64,000 nucleotides of DNA from Benincasa hispida (taxonomy: Eukaryota > Streptophyta > Magnoliopsida > Cucurbitales > Cucurbitaceae): assembly GCF_009727055.1 (NCBI RefSeq), contig NC_052351.1:9668974-9732973 (forward strand), in the 5' to 3' direction. The notes under the pieces are model-generated. The model was not told where the DNA came from, searched no databases, and saw only the letters and a program-made list of their open reading frames with translations. Below, piece by piece: positions 10,871-24,100 of the stretch; position 1 is the first letter of the stretch, and each line of letters starts with the position of its first letter. The position numbers were made by a program, and so were the translations under genes.

Positions 10871-12617
10871 TAGTTTAGAATCATCAGAATAATGAACGAT
10901 GTACCTTATAATATATCATATTATAACACAACGTGCCTCCTTTTGTTGTAATTTTCATATACCTTTTTTTAATGTTTTCCATTTTCAAAATAACCATATT
11001 AATTTTCTTTTTCTTTACAACATGTAAGATGGGAGATCGGACTTCTAATTTCGAGACTGATGATAAAGACTATGTTAGTTGAGTTTATATTCATTTTGAA
11101 AACTATATTAATGTTTCGTAACTTCATTCACATTTTAGAGATTTTATTTTTCTAAAAATTTGAAATCATTATTAATGAGTATAGCGTAGTGTGGTATGCA
11201 GTACTTAGAAAAAAAGATCCCAAAGGAAGTCCATGGAATTATGAGAGCACTTTGATTATCGTTACCATTTCGGGGAAAGAACTATGAATTTTGACATATT
11301 TATTGATAATAATTTATCTCTTAGAGATAGATGTAATCACAATGATAATAGTAAATTAGACAAAATTCTTAATTTTAGCTAAATACGAAAAAAATAAACT
11401 AATTATATATTATATCAAATTTTATTACAAATTGATAAACATGACTGTATTATTTCACGTTTATGGTTATAAATTCGTACCGAACATGTTAGATATTTCA
11501 AGCTAGAAGAATCAAATTAGATAAACAGCAAAAGTTTAGATAATTTTAGATTGTAGAGATAAAATTAAATTGGAATTAAAAGAGAGAGAAAAAAGTCAAC
11601 GAAGTGGTACATGTACATGAAAGAGCAAACACACCACATTTGACGGTAACCGTAACAGAAAGAGCAACAGTAAGAGAGTATTATGAGAAATAAATGAAAA
11701 AGAAAAAGGTGGTACAGTGACGGTAACAGAGAAACGTGGAGAAAGCAACGAGAAAAATGGGCCATATTAGGAACAAAGGAACAGGCGCCACGTGTAAGAT
11801 CCCCCAAGCAGGCACCCATCATATATCATATATCACATATTTAATTTTAGTGTAAACAGGATTAGATAATGATGTGGACAATGTAGAGAGTGATTTAGTA
11901 CAAATATAAATATTACATAACATGCCCTTCTATTCTACTTCTTTATCACACCAATGCCTAACAATATACTAAAATTTACTCCAAATTTTTATTTTTAGAG
12001 TTTCTGTTAAAAATTATTGTTAAAAAAGTGTCAATATATCACTACTTTTTATTCCTAACTTTCGTGAATCTAACTAATTAGATTGTCTTTAAGATTTGTA
12101 ATATTAACAAAACTGTCTCTGGTTTTTTTAATTTATGAACTTTTTTTAATGTAATATTTTGTCTCCAAAGGATTTAGTATTTGTACTTTCAATCTATAGC
12201 AATTTAGTATCTGAATTTAAATATGCAATAATTTCTAACTATCGTATCTTCGTACTTTAAAAGTTGTAATGATTTGGACCTTACCATAGCTAGGAAAATT
12301 ATTGTTCAAATTTATTGGAATTTCTTATATATGTCAAATGATAACGGATTAGCGACCAAACAATAAACTACAAAGATAATAAGTCGTTACATTAAAAGAA
12401 TGACACTTAATCTTGATGAAAATATTCATGGTATAGACTAAATTGCTACAAATTTAAAATATGAATAATTGTTACAAACTAAAGTAATATACTAAATTGT
12501 TACTTACGCAGAACAACCAAAAGTATTATTTAACCAATTATGCTTATTCAGCATAGTTGACCAAATTAATATTTCTCATGTCTAAGACATACATACGAGT
12601 TATTAAATCATTATTAT
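10871..12617. other. Intergenic, AT-rich
   Basis: No gene is seen. At 11640-11820 a patch has two 'gacggtaac' repeats and a CACGTG core (G-box, GCCACGTGT near 11788), which might be regulatory. At about 12080-12520 degenerate phrases such as 'caatttagtat' occur in both orientations and look like a heavily decayed foldback repeat. Confidence 0.45.
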
Positions 12618-13147
12618 TAGGACGTTCAAATAATCCGACAATCCGAACAACTCGGATTATGGATTGGATTTGATTAGTTTTGTCCTTAAATTGGGTTGGG
12701 TTAAATTTTTTTTTTTTCTTTTAATTTTTGTTGGATTGGGTTGGGTTATGGGTTGGCTAAATAAAAATTTGGGTTGATCCGTCCTAATTCGTATCTTTGT
12801 TTAAAGTTTTATTATTTTGTATTGATTAGCTTGTGAACTTTTAGTATTTTTCTTTTAAAACTGTTATTTTTTTTAATTTGTAATAAATATCATTTGATAT
12901 TTGACATTTGAATTTTATGAAATTGTAGTTATTAGGCATGTATTGTAGATAAATTTACATATTTTTAATTAAAAAGAAAATGATAAGTTATAACCCGACA
13001 ATTCAACCCCAACCCCAACCAAATTTAAAGGGTTGGGTTGGAGACTATATTTGGGTCTTTTGGGTTGTCAATCCAACCAACCTAAAATTTTGGATTGGTC
13101 TAAAAAAACACCCTCAATCAACCAAATCCAACTCATGTACATCTCTA
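12618..13147. mobile_element. hAT-type MITE, copy 1
   Basis: It starts TAGGACGTTCAAATAATCCG and ends with GTACATCTCTA, the same ends as the better-preserved copy at 32706-33191. Subterminal GGTTGGGTTGG-type repeats face their reverse complements (CCAACCCCAACC) near the other end. The flanking 8 bp (ATTATTAT and ATCTGTAT) match at only 5 of 8 positions, so the target duplication has decayed. There is no coding capacity. Confidence 0.7.
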
Positions 13148-15755
13148 ATCTGTATAATCTAAAATGATTGAAGGTTAATTTAACAATACTATGAAGAACA
13201 CAAACCAATAGTTAAAAGGCATTAACATGTTATTTCATGTGTTAAGATTTTCCAACTTGACATGTACTATAGTATTATATTCTTTATCACTCTCCTTTTC
13301 AATATCTAAACATTACAAATTCTGAATTTTTGGCTCAAAGATATTATATGATCTAAAAAAGATTTGGATGTGAAGAGGAAGGAAGAAATGAGGGTAAAAA
13401 GGGTAAAAAGGAAAGAAGAAGTTTGAAAAGGACTATTGTTTTTGGTTAAAAGAAACAATGTGGTAAGTGGAAATGGAAATGGAAATGGCTGTTGAATTTG
13501 AAAGGTTGGAGGCACGTGCTTTTTCTTCAAACCCCCAAACAGTTGAGTTATTACATTACACTGCCCAACTAAACCCACCGGGGCCCCACCATCTTCCTCC
13601 TTTAATAATCATAAGTGGCTCGACATTTTATGAAATTCCCCCATTATTTATTCATTTTTACAGTGGGCTACCCTTTTTCAAAAAGGATCATTCCCCAATC
13701 TCTTCTTTCCCTTTTGTCTTTCTTTTTAATTATCAAAACTCACTTTTACTACATTTTCAGTTCAATATTACGTCAATTTCTTTTTTTTTTTTTTTTTTTT
13801 TGTGTTTTTTTTTTTTTTTTTTTTTTTAAGGATTTGAGGCTAATTATCCCGGTTCATCAACTTTATTTAAATGTATATGGGATGTTTGTTGCTTATATGC
13901 CATAGTGTATGACATATTATTTTTTTAAGTGGAAAGGTATAATGATTTAGATGTGACTCCTGCAATACATGCAATTTAATAATCGTTGATGATAATTATT
14001 ATTTAATTTGACCATTTTTCAGCTTTAAAAAGGGTATAGTAGTAAAATTCCCACTTCAATTTGTTCAGATTGGTAAATCTATTATGTAGTCGGCTGCTTG
14101 TCTCCTCTTCAATTATGAAATTTACATGCCAGCCGTTCTAAAATTTGATGCCCAAAGTGAAAAGCGAAACCTACCAAATGTTCATCTCTAAATTTAATAC
14201 GACCAAAGTTTCTTAGCTTATAAAATGTAGTTAAATTAGAGTATTCATTGTTCTAAGTTTAAGACAAGATTATTTCCTACTCTTCTCAATTGTACTATAC
14301 ATGGTTTAGAACTTCAAATAAATAAATGAATGAATAAAATATACATAGTTTAATTTACATGTCTCAAATTAAACATTGAATTGATTTTGACTCATTAAAG
14401 GGTGTGTTTTGGAGTGATTTTTAATGTACAGAAAAAAAAATTATTTTAACAAATTTTAAATCACTCCCAAACATGTATTAAAATTCATATTGAATTGCTT
14501 ATTTATGATATTTTTTTATCTACTTAAAACGTGAACTTATTAGATTACATATACACTATAAACAAAACATCCATATGAGAGATGAATCGAAATATTCATT
14601 ATACCGTAGAAAAATTCATAGAATAAAAGTAAATACTCAATAAAATGTCACTAACTTATATAATATAAATAATTAACATGTGTAACCTGTATCAAAATAA
14701 TAAAATATCTATTTATTAATTTAAATATTTTTTTGAATTTTTTACCGAAAATAACTTATCAAAAAGTATCTTTCGCTTTCATCCAACGTTAAAAGTTTTT
14801 CAAACGATATATATGTGTGTGAACCTTTATGTAGGCATATAAATTGTGTTTAAAGTGATACCAACACTTTTGTCATCTGAAGATATCAAATAGTACACAT
14901 AATCTCAAAATGGTAAACATAAATTTCAATTATCAAACTTAATTATACTTTTGGCCAATTAAACTGTCATTAGAAGAGAGGAACAGTCTCATCATCTCAT
15001 TGATCATTTCATTACCAAATTATTATTATTATTATTTTGAGATACAAATTGAAGTAGTTAGAGCCTTAGAGAGCTACTCAAAAAGAAAAAAATTGAATAG
15101 AAAGCTTAAGAATTCCAAGGAGAGAGAAGAATAAAAAAAAAGGAGGAGATAATTAAGAGTTAAGATGCGAAGATGTAGTTTTTGAGTTGAGGCCAGATAG
15201 TTATGAGCTGTTATGTCATTGGTCATGTAACATTGCAATAAATTAATGTTTTAATTAGTGCATGATTATCTTAAATCATAGAGATTCGGGAGCATTAGCT
15301 GTATGGATTAGCTCCTGGAATTGAAGACGAGAGGCTGTCACGTGACATTTATCATTTTAAATCAATAACCCATTCACGCTCATTATTTTTTTTCCCCTCT
15401 TTTTGACATTATTTATTTAATTCATTTAACTATTTTTATTATTATTTTATAATCACTTTCTCCTGCTTCCTTTGAGATTTCAGAGTCTTTCCCACTGAAA
15501 AAATTTGCAATCTTGCACGTGACCACCATACAACAATTAAACTGTCATTACTTCATATAACTTATTATCTTATACTTCTTGAATTTGGTGATGATTTTGA
15601 TTCATTAACCTAAAGCATATGTTATATTAGTTGTTGATGTATAGTTTAATGGATAAGATAAGAGCGCTTGTAATTAATGTTGAATCAAAAGAAACATATG
15701 TTGCATTGGTCGATAATTATTGCATATTAGGTTTTTGTTTACCTTAAAAAAAAGA
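13148..15755. other. Intergenic, AT-rich, with simple repeats
   Basis: No supportable gene. A GGAAAT hexamer run sits near 13470-13490 and long T-tracts at about 13780-13826; a Phe-rich frame there is only the T-tract. At about 14402-14475, TTTTGGAGTGATTTTT faces AAATCACTCCCAAAC, a short inverted repeat resembling small plant MITEs. The stretch 15050-15330 is mixed sequence with no frame of note. Confidence 0.5.
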
Positions 15756-16365
15756 GGAAAAATACATTTTTGGTCCCTAGATTTGAGATCAAATTTTTAT
15801 TTGGTCATTAAGTTTCAAAATGTTACACATTTGTTCTTTTAAATTTTGAATTTAGTTTCAATTTAGTCCCCTAAGTTTTCAAATGTTACTATTTTAATAC
15901 ATTTGAGTTTTATTTGAACTTGGTCCCTAAGTTTCAAATTTTATATATATATATTTAACCTCATTTTTTGTTAAATACTGATTTTTAAATTTTGATGTCA
16001 ATATCTATTAATTAATTCAAAATAACTATGAAGTAAAATTTTAAATCTAATTTTAAGAATGATGAAAAATAATGAAACTTAATTATAATTCATTTAATTA
16101 TTTTAAATTTATTAACATAGGTTAACATTGAAGACGAAAAATGAGTATTTAGTGAAAATTTGAGGTTAAAAATATAAATATTTAAATTTAGGGATCAAAT
16201 TAAAACAAAACTCAAATGTCAAGGATAAAATTGCAACATTTTAAAATATAGGGACTAAATTGAAACCAAACTTAAAACTTAATGACTAAATATGTAACAT
16301 TATGAGATCTAAGGACCGAATAGAAATTAGACCTCAAACTTAGGGACCAAAAAGATATTTTTTCC
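15756..16365. repeat. Foldback MITE-like element, copy 2
   Basis: The ends are long imperfect inverted repeats, GGAAAAATACATTTTTGGTC on the left and its partner GGAAAAAATATCTTTTTGGT read from the right. The pairing continues inward through the repeated 'aagtttcaaaatgttac' phrase. The 5 bp on each side (AAAGA at 15751-15755 and 16366-16370) match, but in A-rich DNA this is weak evidence for a target duplication. Same family as 3261-3877. Confidence 0.7.
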
Positions 16366-17052
16366 AAAGAACAATAATGCCCCTTTTTTTTTTTTTTTGG
16401 AAAAGTAGATTACCGAAATCTTTAGATATCCAAATTATAGATAGTTGAAATTGTAGTGTAGATGCTCAGATCTTTAAAAAGTCATGTTTGTTTCTTAAGA
16501 ATCTGTTTAATAGATGCCTAGAAATTATTGATAAATGTGTTTGTTTTGCAGGATTTGTATATTGGAATGTCTTAAATTTACGTAGTCCTCTAATAATGCC
16601 CATACGACTATTCATGTAGTTTTCTCATTAATTTCATATAATTCAAATTTATATAACATATTTGTTTTTTAATTAATTTAAATTTATTTTTATATGTTCT
16701 TCTTTTCAACAAATTAATTTTTATTAATTTAATATTTTGTTCTATATTAATTTGTCACAATATATCCATCAATCCCAAAGTACGATGATCCATATTTACA
16801 AATAGTATAAATATATTGTTGATAAATAAGCTTCAAACATTAACAATATGAATATTAAATTTACCTTGTAAATATTTCAAAGAATAAGAAAAGCAAGGGG
16901 CTTTCAAGAACATGGCGTACTAGTTCTTGAGAGCGAAGACTAAAAAACCTACTAAAAAGATACAGTCCCAGGGACTTATTCTGACTAACTGAAACAAGGC
17001 CAACTGCAACTCAATTGGAAGAAAGGGCTGCGAGGTGACCCAAAAATCCCAG
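16366..17052. other. Intergenic to repeat junction
   Basis: AT-rich DNA with no gene. From about 16905 the composition becomes more balanced and this part may be truncated transposon sequence, but I cannot assign it. At 17053 clear LTR homology begins. Confidence 0.4.
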
Positions 17053-18839
17053 CTAAATGGTTTGTAGTAGATGGATAAGGTCGAATACCTTATCTTGATG
17101 ACACTACGAGTACGACCCACTTTGTAGATATTACAATTGTTGTAAAGTGTTACAAATGACCTGATTCTGATCATTCATGTGGAGATATGCGAGCGAAGAT
17201 ATTCATTACAAAAAAGTTTGTATAAGAATGGACCACGAAATGACTAATCTCATTATATAACACCGTTCATAATTGAGACCTACATTTCACCAAGATAATC
17301 ATAGGTGGCATGACTTGAATCCTGAGTAAATTATGAACTCCTGCCTATGAGGGCGGTCCTTTGGTTTGTATGGGTGAGAGTGACCAGATCACTGACTCAA
17401 TAGGCTTATCATTTTGGGGATTCATCTAATTAAAGAGGTAGGACCACAGCTACACAAGACGGAATTTACTCCTTCCCCAACGTCGAGATAAGTAGATAAA
17501 TTGTTCGCTTAAGGGCTGATTCCGGGGCTTGAACAATGTGGCGTCACACCCTCTCCTGGCCCAAGAGAGGTTTAGTCATAGTTGGACTATGATTAATTGT
17601 TCACTAGAAAGATCATTGGTACTTAAGGAGTTAAATATAACTACAAAGGCAAAACAATAATTTTGTCCTAGTTGTACTTACGAGCAATTTGTGAAAGGTT
17701 ATTGCACTGTTGACTGGTTATATCTAATGGACAAAGAAATATATTTGTAGTACAAATAGTGCAGCTGTCAATCTTTAGTGGAGTGCCCGACAGTTAATGG
17801 ATATTGAATAATTTAATTAAAGAAGTTTAATTAATTATTTAAATACTATTGGAGCTTCATGCTACAGGTCCATGAGGTCCTCTCTGTAGCTTAACAAGGA
17901 TTAAATGAGAATCAATTTTAGATTAATTTGAATTGTTCAAATTAATTGAGTGAATTAATTATATGTGATATAATCAATTTAATTTAATTATATATGATAT
18001 AAATACTATAATATATTTGATACATTATAGTATAAAGTTTATTTGAGAGGAAATAAATATTTGAATATGATTCAAATATGAATTTTGTGAATTGGATTCA
18101 TATAATTAAATTTAATATAAATTGGATTTATAATAAATACCATTAATGAGTTTGTATGTGATATAATATTAAACCATATGTTATATGTTTAATGTCATAT
18201 AACCTATAATTATATATATGTGTGTATATATTAAGGTAGTTATTATATATAATTATATAATAATTTTATTTAAATTTAATTTAATTTAATTTTAATCGTT
18301 GAATTAATGGGAGGGAAATAACTTGCTTCCCCTGATTTCTCTCAACTCACTATGTGAGTGGTGGGGTAGTTATGGATTGCTCTTTCTTGACAAAATTGAG
18401 AGGTAGAGAATACTAAGAAAGATCTTTGCAATAATAATAATAATAATAATAAATAAAAAAAAAATTCCAGAAAAGAACTCTCACCCTCTCTTTCCTCTTA
18501 AATTTCCCCTCTCTTCCAAAAACTTAAAAGCCCACAAAATTCCTTAGAGATTCTCTTCCCCTACAAAGAATACAGGAGATTTTGATTAGTGGTAGCCAAT
18601 TAGGGTTTCGAGTACGTTATTGTTCGTTGCAATTTTGGAAAAGAGGAATCACAAAGAGGATTAGATCTTCAAGGTTAGTTTTCTATCTCCTCTTCTCTTT
18701 TCTTAATTTTTAAATGCATGCTGTAAATTTAATTTATTGCATAAATTTTTTGTATGTTTTTGTAAAATTGAATGTTCTGTAAAAATTAGGATTTGGGATT
18801 GATCCTCGCTTCCGCTCAAGACCTTCACTGGTTTTTTCA
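17053..18839 (+). repeat. B-family copia LTR, 5'-truncated, plus strand (B1)
   Basis: It is homologous to the complete B-type LTR at 52030-54161, starting about 220 bases into that LTR, and reads in the plus direction. It ends at ...TTTTTTCA (18839), directly followed by a primer binding site, so this is a real LTR end. An AAT trinucleotide run lies at about 18432-18455. The missing LTR start (TGTTGGGGTTGATGCC-type) means the left side was deleted or replaced. Confidence 0.8.
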
Positions 18840-18840
18840 A

Positions 18841-18852
18841 TTGGTATCATAG
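18841..18852 (+). other. Primer binding site of the B element
   Basis: TTGGTATCATAG directly follows the LTR end. It is a tRNA-iMet type site with one change from the usual TGGTATCAGAG. Confidence 0.75.
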
Positions 18853-19154
18853 TGGGGTTTTGGCCCCTTTTTTTTTTTTTTTTTCAATTTTTCAGAATTA
18901 ATTTTACAGATTCTTGGTGGGATTTTAGCATTTTGTATATTAGTGAATGTATGGAATGATTGTTTACAATTTTGGATGTGCTATACTGTTCTAGAAAGAG
19001 AGGGAAGGACTATACTGTTCTGGAGATTTATTGTAAAGGAGAAGAGAGGGAAGGTCTATACTGTTATGGAGGTCTCTTGTAGAGAGATCGTTTTTTAAAA
19101 ATCTCAAGCCATCCAATTTTTTGAAGAAGACGCAAATCTCACAACCAGTTTCCT
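18853..19154 (+). other. Leader fragment of a B element with a short tandem repeat
   Basis: These are the roughly 300 bases after the primer binding site. Three imperfect copies of a unit starting CTATACTGTT lie at about 18980-19075, separated by AGAGAGGGAAGG phrases. No gag or pol follows; at about 19155 the sequence switches to an LTR in the opposite orientation. Confidence 0.55.
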
Positions 19155-20626
19155 TCACACGTAGTGAGTTGAGTTATTAGGGTAGGGAAGTTGTTTCCAT
19201 ATTAAACCATAGGTCATATGTTAATGTCATATAACTTATATATATATATAAGTTTCCATATGGTTAATGTCATATGTTAATGACCTATGGTTTAATATTG
19301 TAACACATACATTATAACCTATAGTTTTACTTCTCTCATTAATGGTATTAAATATAAATCCCATTTATATTAATTTAATTATATGAATCCAATTCATATA
19401 ATTAATATTTGAATCATATTCAAACATTTATTTTCTCTCAAATAAACCTTGTATTATAATGTATCAAATACATTATAGTAATTATGTCATATGTAATTAA
19501 ATTAAATTAATTATATCACATATAACTAATTCCCTCGATTAATTTGAACAATTCAAATTAATCTAAAATTATTTCTTGTTTAATCCATGTTAAGCTACAA
19601 ATGGGACCTTGTGGACCTGTAGATTGAAGCTCCAATAGTATTTGAATAATTAATTAAACTCTTTTAATTAAATGATTCAACATTCATTAACTGTCAGACA
19701 CTCCACTAAAAAACAGTTGTACTCTTTACACTACAAATATATTTCTATGTCCATTGGATATAACCAGCCAATAGTGCGATGACCCTTCACAAATTGCTCG
19801 TAAGAGCTAGGCCAATATTACTATTTTGCCCTTGTAGTTACATCTAACCCCTTAAGTACCACTGATCCCTCTAATGAACAATAAGTCATAGTCCAACTAT
19901 GACCAAACCCCTCTCTGCCCAGAAGAGGGTGTGACACCACATTGTTTAAGTCTCGGAATCAGCGCTTAAGGGATCAATTTATCTACTTAACCCAACGTCA
20001 GGGAAGGAGTGAATTTCGCCTGTGTAGTTGTGTTTCCGACTCCCCAATTAGATGAATCCCTAAAATGGTAGGCTTGTTGAGTCGATGATTTGGCCACTCT
20101 CACCCATACAAATCAAAAGACTGCCTTTATAGGCAGGAGTTCACAACTTACTCAAGATTCAGGTCATGTCACCTATGGTCATCTTAGTGAAATGTAAGTC
20201 TCAATTATGAACGGCGTCATATAATGAGACTAGTCATTTCATGGTTCAGTCTTATACAAAATCCTTTGTATAAAGTGCCCCCACTCACATGTCTTCACAT
20301 GAATGACCAGGATCAGATCATTTATATCACTTTACTACAATTGTAATATCTACAAAGTGGGTCGTACTTGTAGTGTCATCAGGCTAAGGTATCCAATCTT
20401 ATCCATCTACTATAGACCATTTAGGTTATAACTTAAATATGATTCACCTGTATGTCTCTACATACATGTTTAAACTACAGAAGATAACGTTGGATGTTAG
20501 TTTATTGGTTTGTGGGTTTCATGCTACTAAATGTCAAATAAAATATCTCATATTTTATTGAATAAACAATTTTTTTGTACAATACAATTACAATAGAACC
20601 CTACGAGATTTAGGGCATCGACCCAC
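19155..20626 (-). repeat. B-family copia LTR, minus strand (B2)
   Basis: The reverse complement of this stretch matches 17053-18360 and runs on through the LTR start (TGATGCCCTAAATCTCG near 20610). Together with B1 it forms an inverted repeat with arms of about 1.3 kb. The LTR part equivalent to 18360-18839 is absent. Confidence 0.78.
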
Positions 20627-20639
20627 AAATCAATAAACA

Positions 20640-20790
20640 TTTTTGTGGTTGAGGTCCTGAATCTCGTAGGGTCCTGTAGTTTGTAATTATATTGTACAAA
20701 CATTTTATTTAATTATAAAACATGAGATGTTTTATTTGACATTTAGTAACATTAAACCCACAAATCAATAAACAAACATCCAAGGTTATC
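20640..20790 (+). repeat. B-family LTR start fragment, plus strand (B3)
   Basis: It begins at the LTR start (GTCCTGAATCTCGTAGGGTC) in plus orientation, head-to-head with B2 and only about 15 bp away. At about 20790 it breaks into the LTR of element A, so A lies within or beside a B LTR. Confidence 0.7.
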
Positions 20791-20796
20791 ATTTGT

Positions 20797-21018
20797 ACCT
20801 TAATCCTTATACTACAGACCTATTTAGGTTATCACTTAAGGCATGATCCACTTGTATATCACATATACATGCTTAAGTACACATAAGATAACCAAGAAGC
20901 TTTGTTTAATGGATATGAGTAAATGCTAGAATTAAATAACACTTATTTTATTCATTGAACAATGTGTATCTTTATAAAACAATGAGACTCCGAGAGAATT
21001 AGGACACCAATCCCAACA
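20797..21018 (-). repeat. Truncated 3' LTR of element A
   Basis: It ends CCAATCCCAACA on the plus strand, which is TGTTGGGATTGG on the coding strand, and matches the end of the 5' LTR at 29343. Only about 222 of 2288 bp are left. The minus-strand purine tract CAAGTAGAAGAT (21019-21030) adjoins it. Confidence 0.82.
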
Positions 21019-21124
21019 ATCTTCTACTTGTCCTAATGACTCGGGAGACAAATGTACAATACAATATAAAAATGTACAATATACAATAAACTAAGGCATA
21101 CCCCAGTATCATATTCCACTTACC

Positions 21125-24100
21125 CTAGACAAGATGCCGCATATCCCACAGACCCAGATTCTCCAGGTGACTCTTGAACACTTTAGTCGTGAGGGCCTTT
21201 GTAAAGGGATCAGTAACGTTGTGCTCTAATGCGATCTTCGTGACTATCACATCACCGCGATGCACAATTTCCCTGATCAGGTGATATTTCCGTTCTATAT
21301 GCTTACCCTGACGATGACTCCGAGTCTCCTTCAAATTTGCCACAACCCCGCTGTTATCACAATAAAGTGTGATAGGCAAATCCATATTTGGAACAACTTC
21401 TAAATCTAAAAGGAACTTCCTTAGCCAAACAGCCTCCTTAGCTGCTTCACAAGTTGCTACATATTCGGCTTTTATAGTGGAGTCTATGATGCATCCTTGC
21501 TTAATGCTTTGCTAGACTATAGCTCCTCCATTCAGAGTAAATACTGATCCCGATATCGATTTGCGAGAATCTCGATCAGTCTGAAAGTCAGAGTTCGTGT
21601 ATCCTGTAAGGATCAAATCCTTATCTCCATACACAAGCATGTAGTCCCTTGTTCTTTGAAGATACTTGAGGATTGTCTTGACCGCTATCCAGTGATCAAA
21701 TCCTGGATTGGGCTGATACCGACTGACAATCCCTATTGCATAGCAAATTTCGGGTCTGGTACACAATATTGCATACATCAAGCTTCCTACAACAGAACCA
21801 TAGAGAATCCGTCTCATCTCCTTAACTTCTTGAGGTGTCTTAGGACATTAATCCTTAGACAGAACAATTCCATGCATGAAGGGTAACAAACCCCTCCTAG
21901 AATCTTGCATACTGTACCTAATCAACATTTGATCAATGTACAATGCTTGAGACAGGGCTAACCATTTGTTCTTGCGATCCCGAATGATCTAGATCCCGAG
22001 AACATACTCTGCCTCACCCAAATCTTTCATTTGGAACAAAGCAGCTAGCCAACTCTTAATGTCAGTTAGATACCGCACATCATTCCCAATGAGTAGGATA
22101 TCATCCACATACAATACCAAGAAAGCTACTGAGCTGTTGATGATCTTCTTATAAATACAAAGCTCATCAACGTTCTGGTCAAAATCAAATGACTTGACAG
22201 CAGTGTCAAGTCTGATGTTGCAAGATCTAGATACTTGTTTTAGCCCATAAATGAACCCATTAAGCTTGGAAACTCTTTGCTCTTGATTTGGAACTACAAA
22301 CCCCTCTGGTTGAGTCATATAGATGGTCTCCTCAAGATTACCATTCAGAAAGGCAGTCTTGACGTCCATTTGCTATATTTCATAAAATGTGGCTATGGAT
22401 AGGAGAATCCTGATAGACTTCAGCATGACAACAGGTGAGAAAGTTTCTTCATAGTCAACTCCCTCAACCAAGGTATAACCCTTTGCCACGAGTCTAGCCT
22501 TAAAGATTTGCGCCTTTCATTCTACACCTTTCTTTCACTTATAGATCCACTTACATCCATTAGGTCTTATCTCATTAGGTGGATCAACAAGCTCTCAGAC
22601 GTTATTGAAGTATATAGACTCCATTTCCTGGTTCATGGCTTTCAGCCATTCATCTTTGTCAACATCCTCCATTGCTTTCTTAAAAGACAACCGATCATCG
22701 ACCCCATCATTCGTAATGACATTTTGGGCTTCAATCAAACACTTGTAGCGATCCGGTGGGTTCATAACCCTCCCACTACATCGAAGCAGTCTCAATGCTT
22801 GAGCTAGTTGACTAGACGTTCAAACCTCAACAACTCTTGTTGATCTTTCGGTCTGTTCAACAACTCTTGTTGAACCCTTAGAAGTCTCAGTCTCACTAGA
22901 GATCTCACGTAAAACGAGCTTACTTCGTGGCTTATAATCCCTCATGTGATCTTCTTCCAAGAAGATAGCATTAGTGGAAACAGACACTTTGTTCTCACTC
23001 GGATCATAGAAGTATCCTCCTCTTGTTTCTTTAGGGTAGCCTACAAAGAGATAAACCTTCGAATGCGGTTCCAACTTCTTTGGGTTAGTCGCTAGGACAT
23101 GTGCCGGACAGCCCCAAATCCTGAAGTGGTGTAAACTACCTTTATGGTCTCTCCATAACTCAAAAGGTGTTTCAGAAACACTTTTCGAAGGAACGTTGTT
23201 CAGGATATAGCATGCAATCTGCACTGCATAACCCCAAAACGAGTCTGAAAGACGAGCATAACTCATCATAGATCGAACCATGTCCAACAAGGTCCTGTTT
23301 CTCATTTCTGATACATTATTCTGTTGAGGTGTACCAGGGGCCGAGAGTTGAGATACAATCCCATTTTCTATCTTATAGTTCTAGAATTGGAGGTCCATAT
23401 ACTCTCCACCACGATCAGATCGTAGTGTTTTTATCTTCTTACCTAACAAGTTTTCAACTTCAGTCTTATACTCCATGAACTTGTCAAGGGTTTCATACTT
23501 ACGTTGCATTAGGAAGAGATACCCAAACCTTGAATAATCATCTATAAAAGAGATGAAATATTCATACTCACCTCGAGCTCTAACATTCATCGGACCACAG
23601 AGGTCTGAATGTACAAGCTCCAAGGTTTCCTTGGCTCTGTAACCTTTTCCAGTAAAAGGTCGTTTGGTCATCTTGTCTTCGAGGCATGATTCACATACCG
23701 ACAAGGAGTTTTCTACTAAACTCCTTAAAAGCCCACTTTGCACCAACTTCTCAATCCTATTGAGGTTGATGTGATCTAACCTTAGATGCTAAAGATGGGT
23801 GTTTTCTTTTGGAGAAACTTTTGGTCTTTTAGCTGTTATTGCCGTACTGAACATGTCAGTGTTAAACAAGGCTTTTATGACTAACGACCTTAGTACATAT
23901 AAGTTATTTTCCATTGAACTAACCAATGTCCATGCCATTCTTGAAAATAAACAATTTATTCTCAGAAAAAGAGACGATGTAGCCTTGTTCAATGAGATAA
24001 AAAATCGAGATTAAATTCCTCGTAATATGAGGATATACAAAAACATTATCCAGTAACAGATACCACTTCTTGTCAACAAATAACTTCAATCTGCCTACAA

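Noticed and set aside
11565..11822. 85-codon minus-strand frame
   Set aside because: Low-complexity Phe/Leu/His-rich product without homology that I can recognise; lies over a G-box patch.
13467..13905. Two overlapping plus-strand frames ending in long Phe runs
   Set aside because: They are produced by T-tracts at about 13780-13826; no domain.
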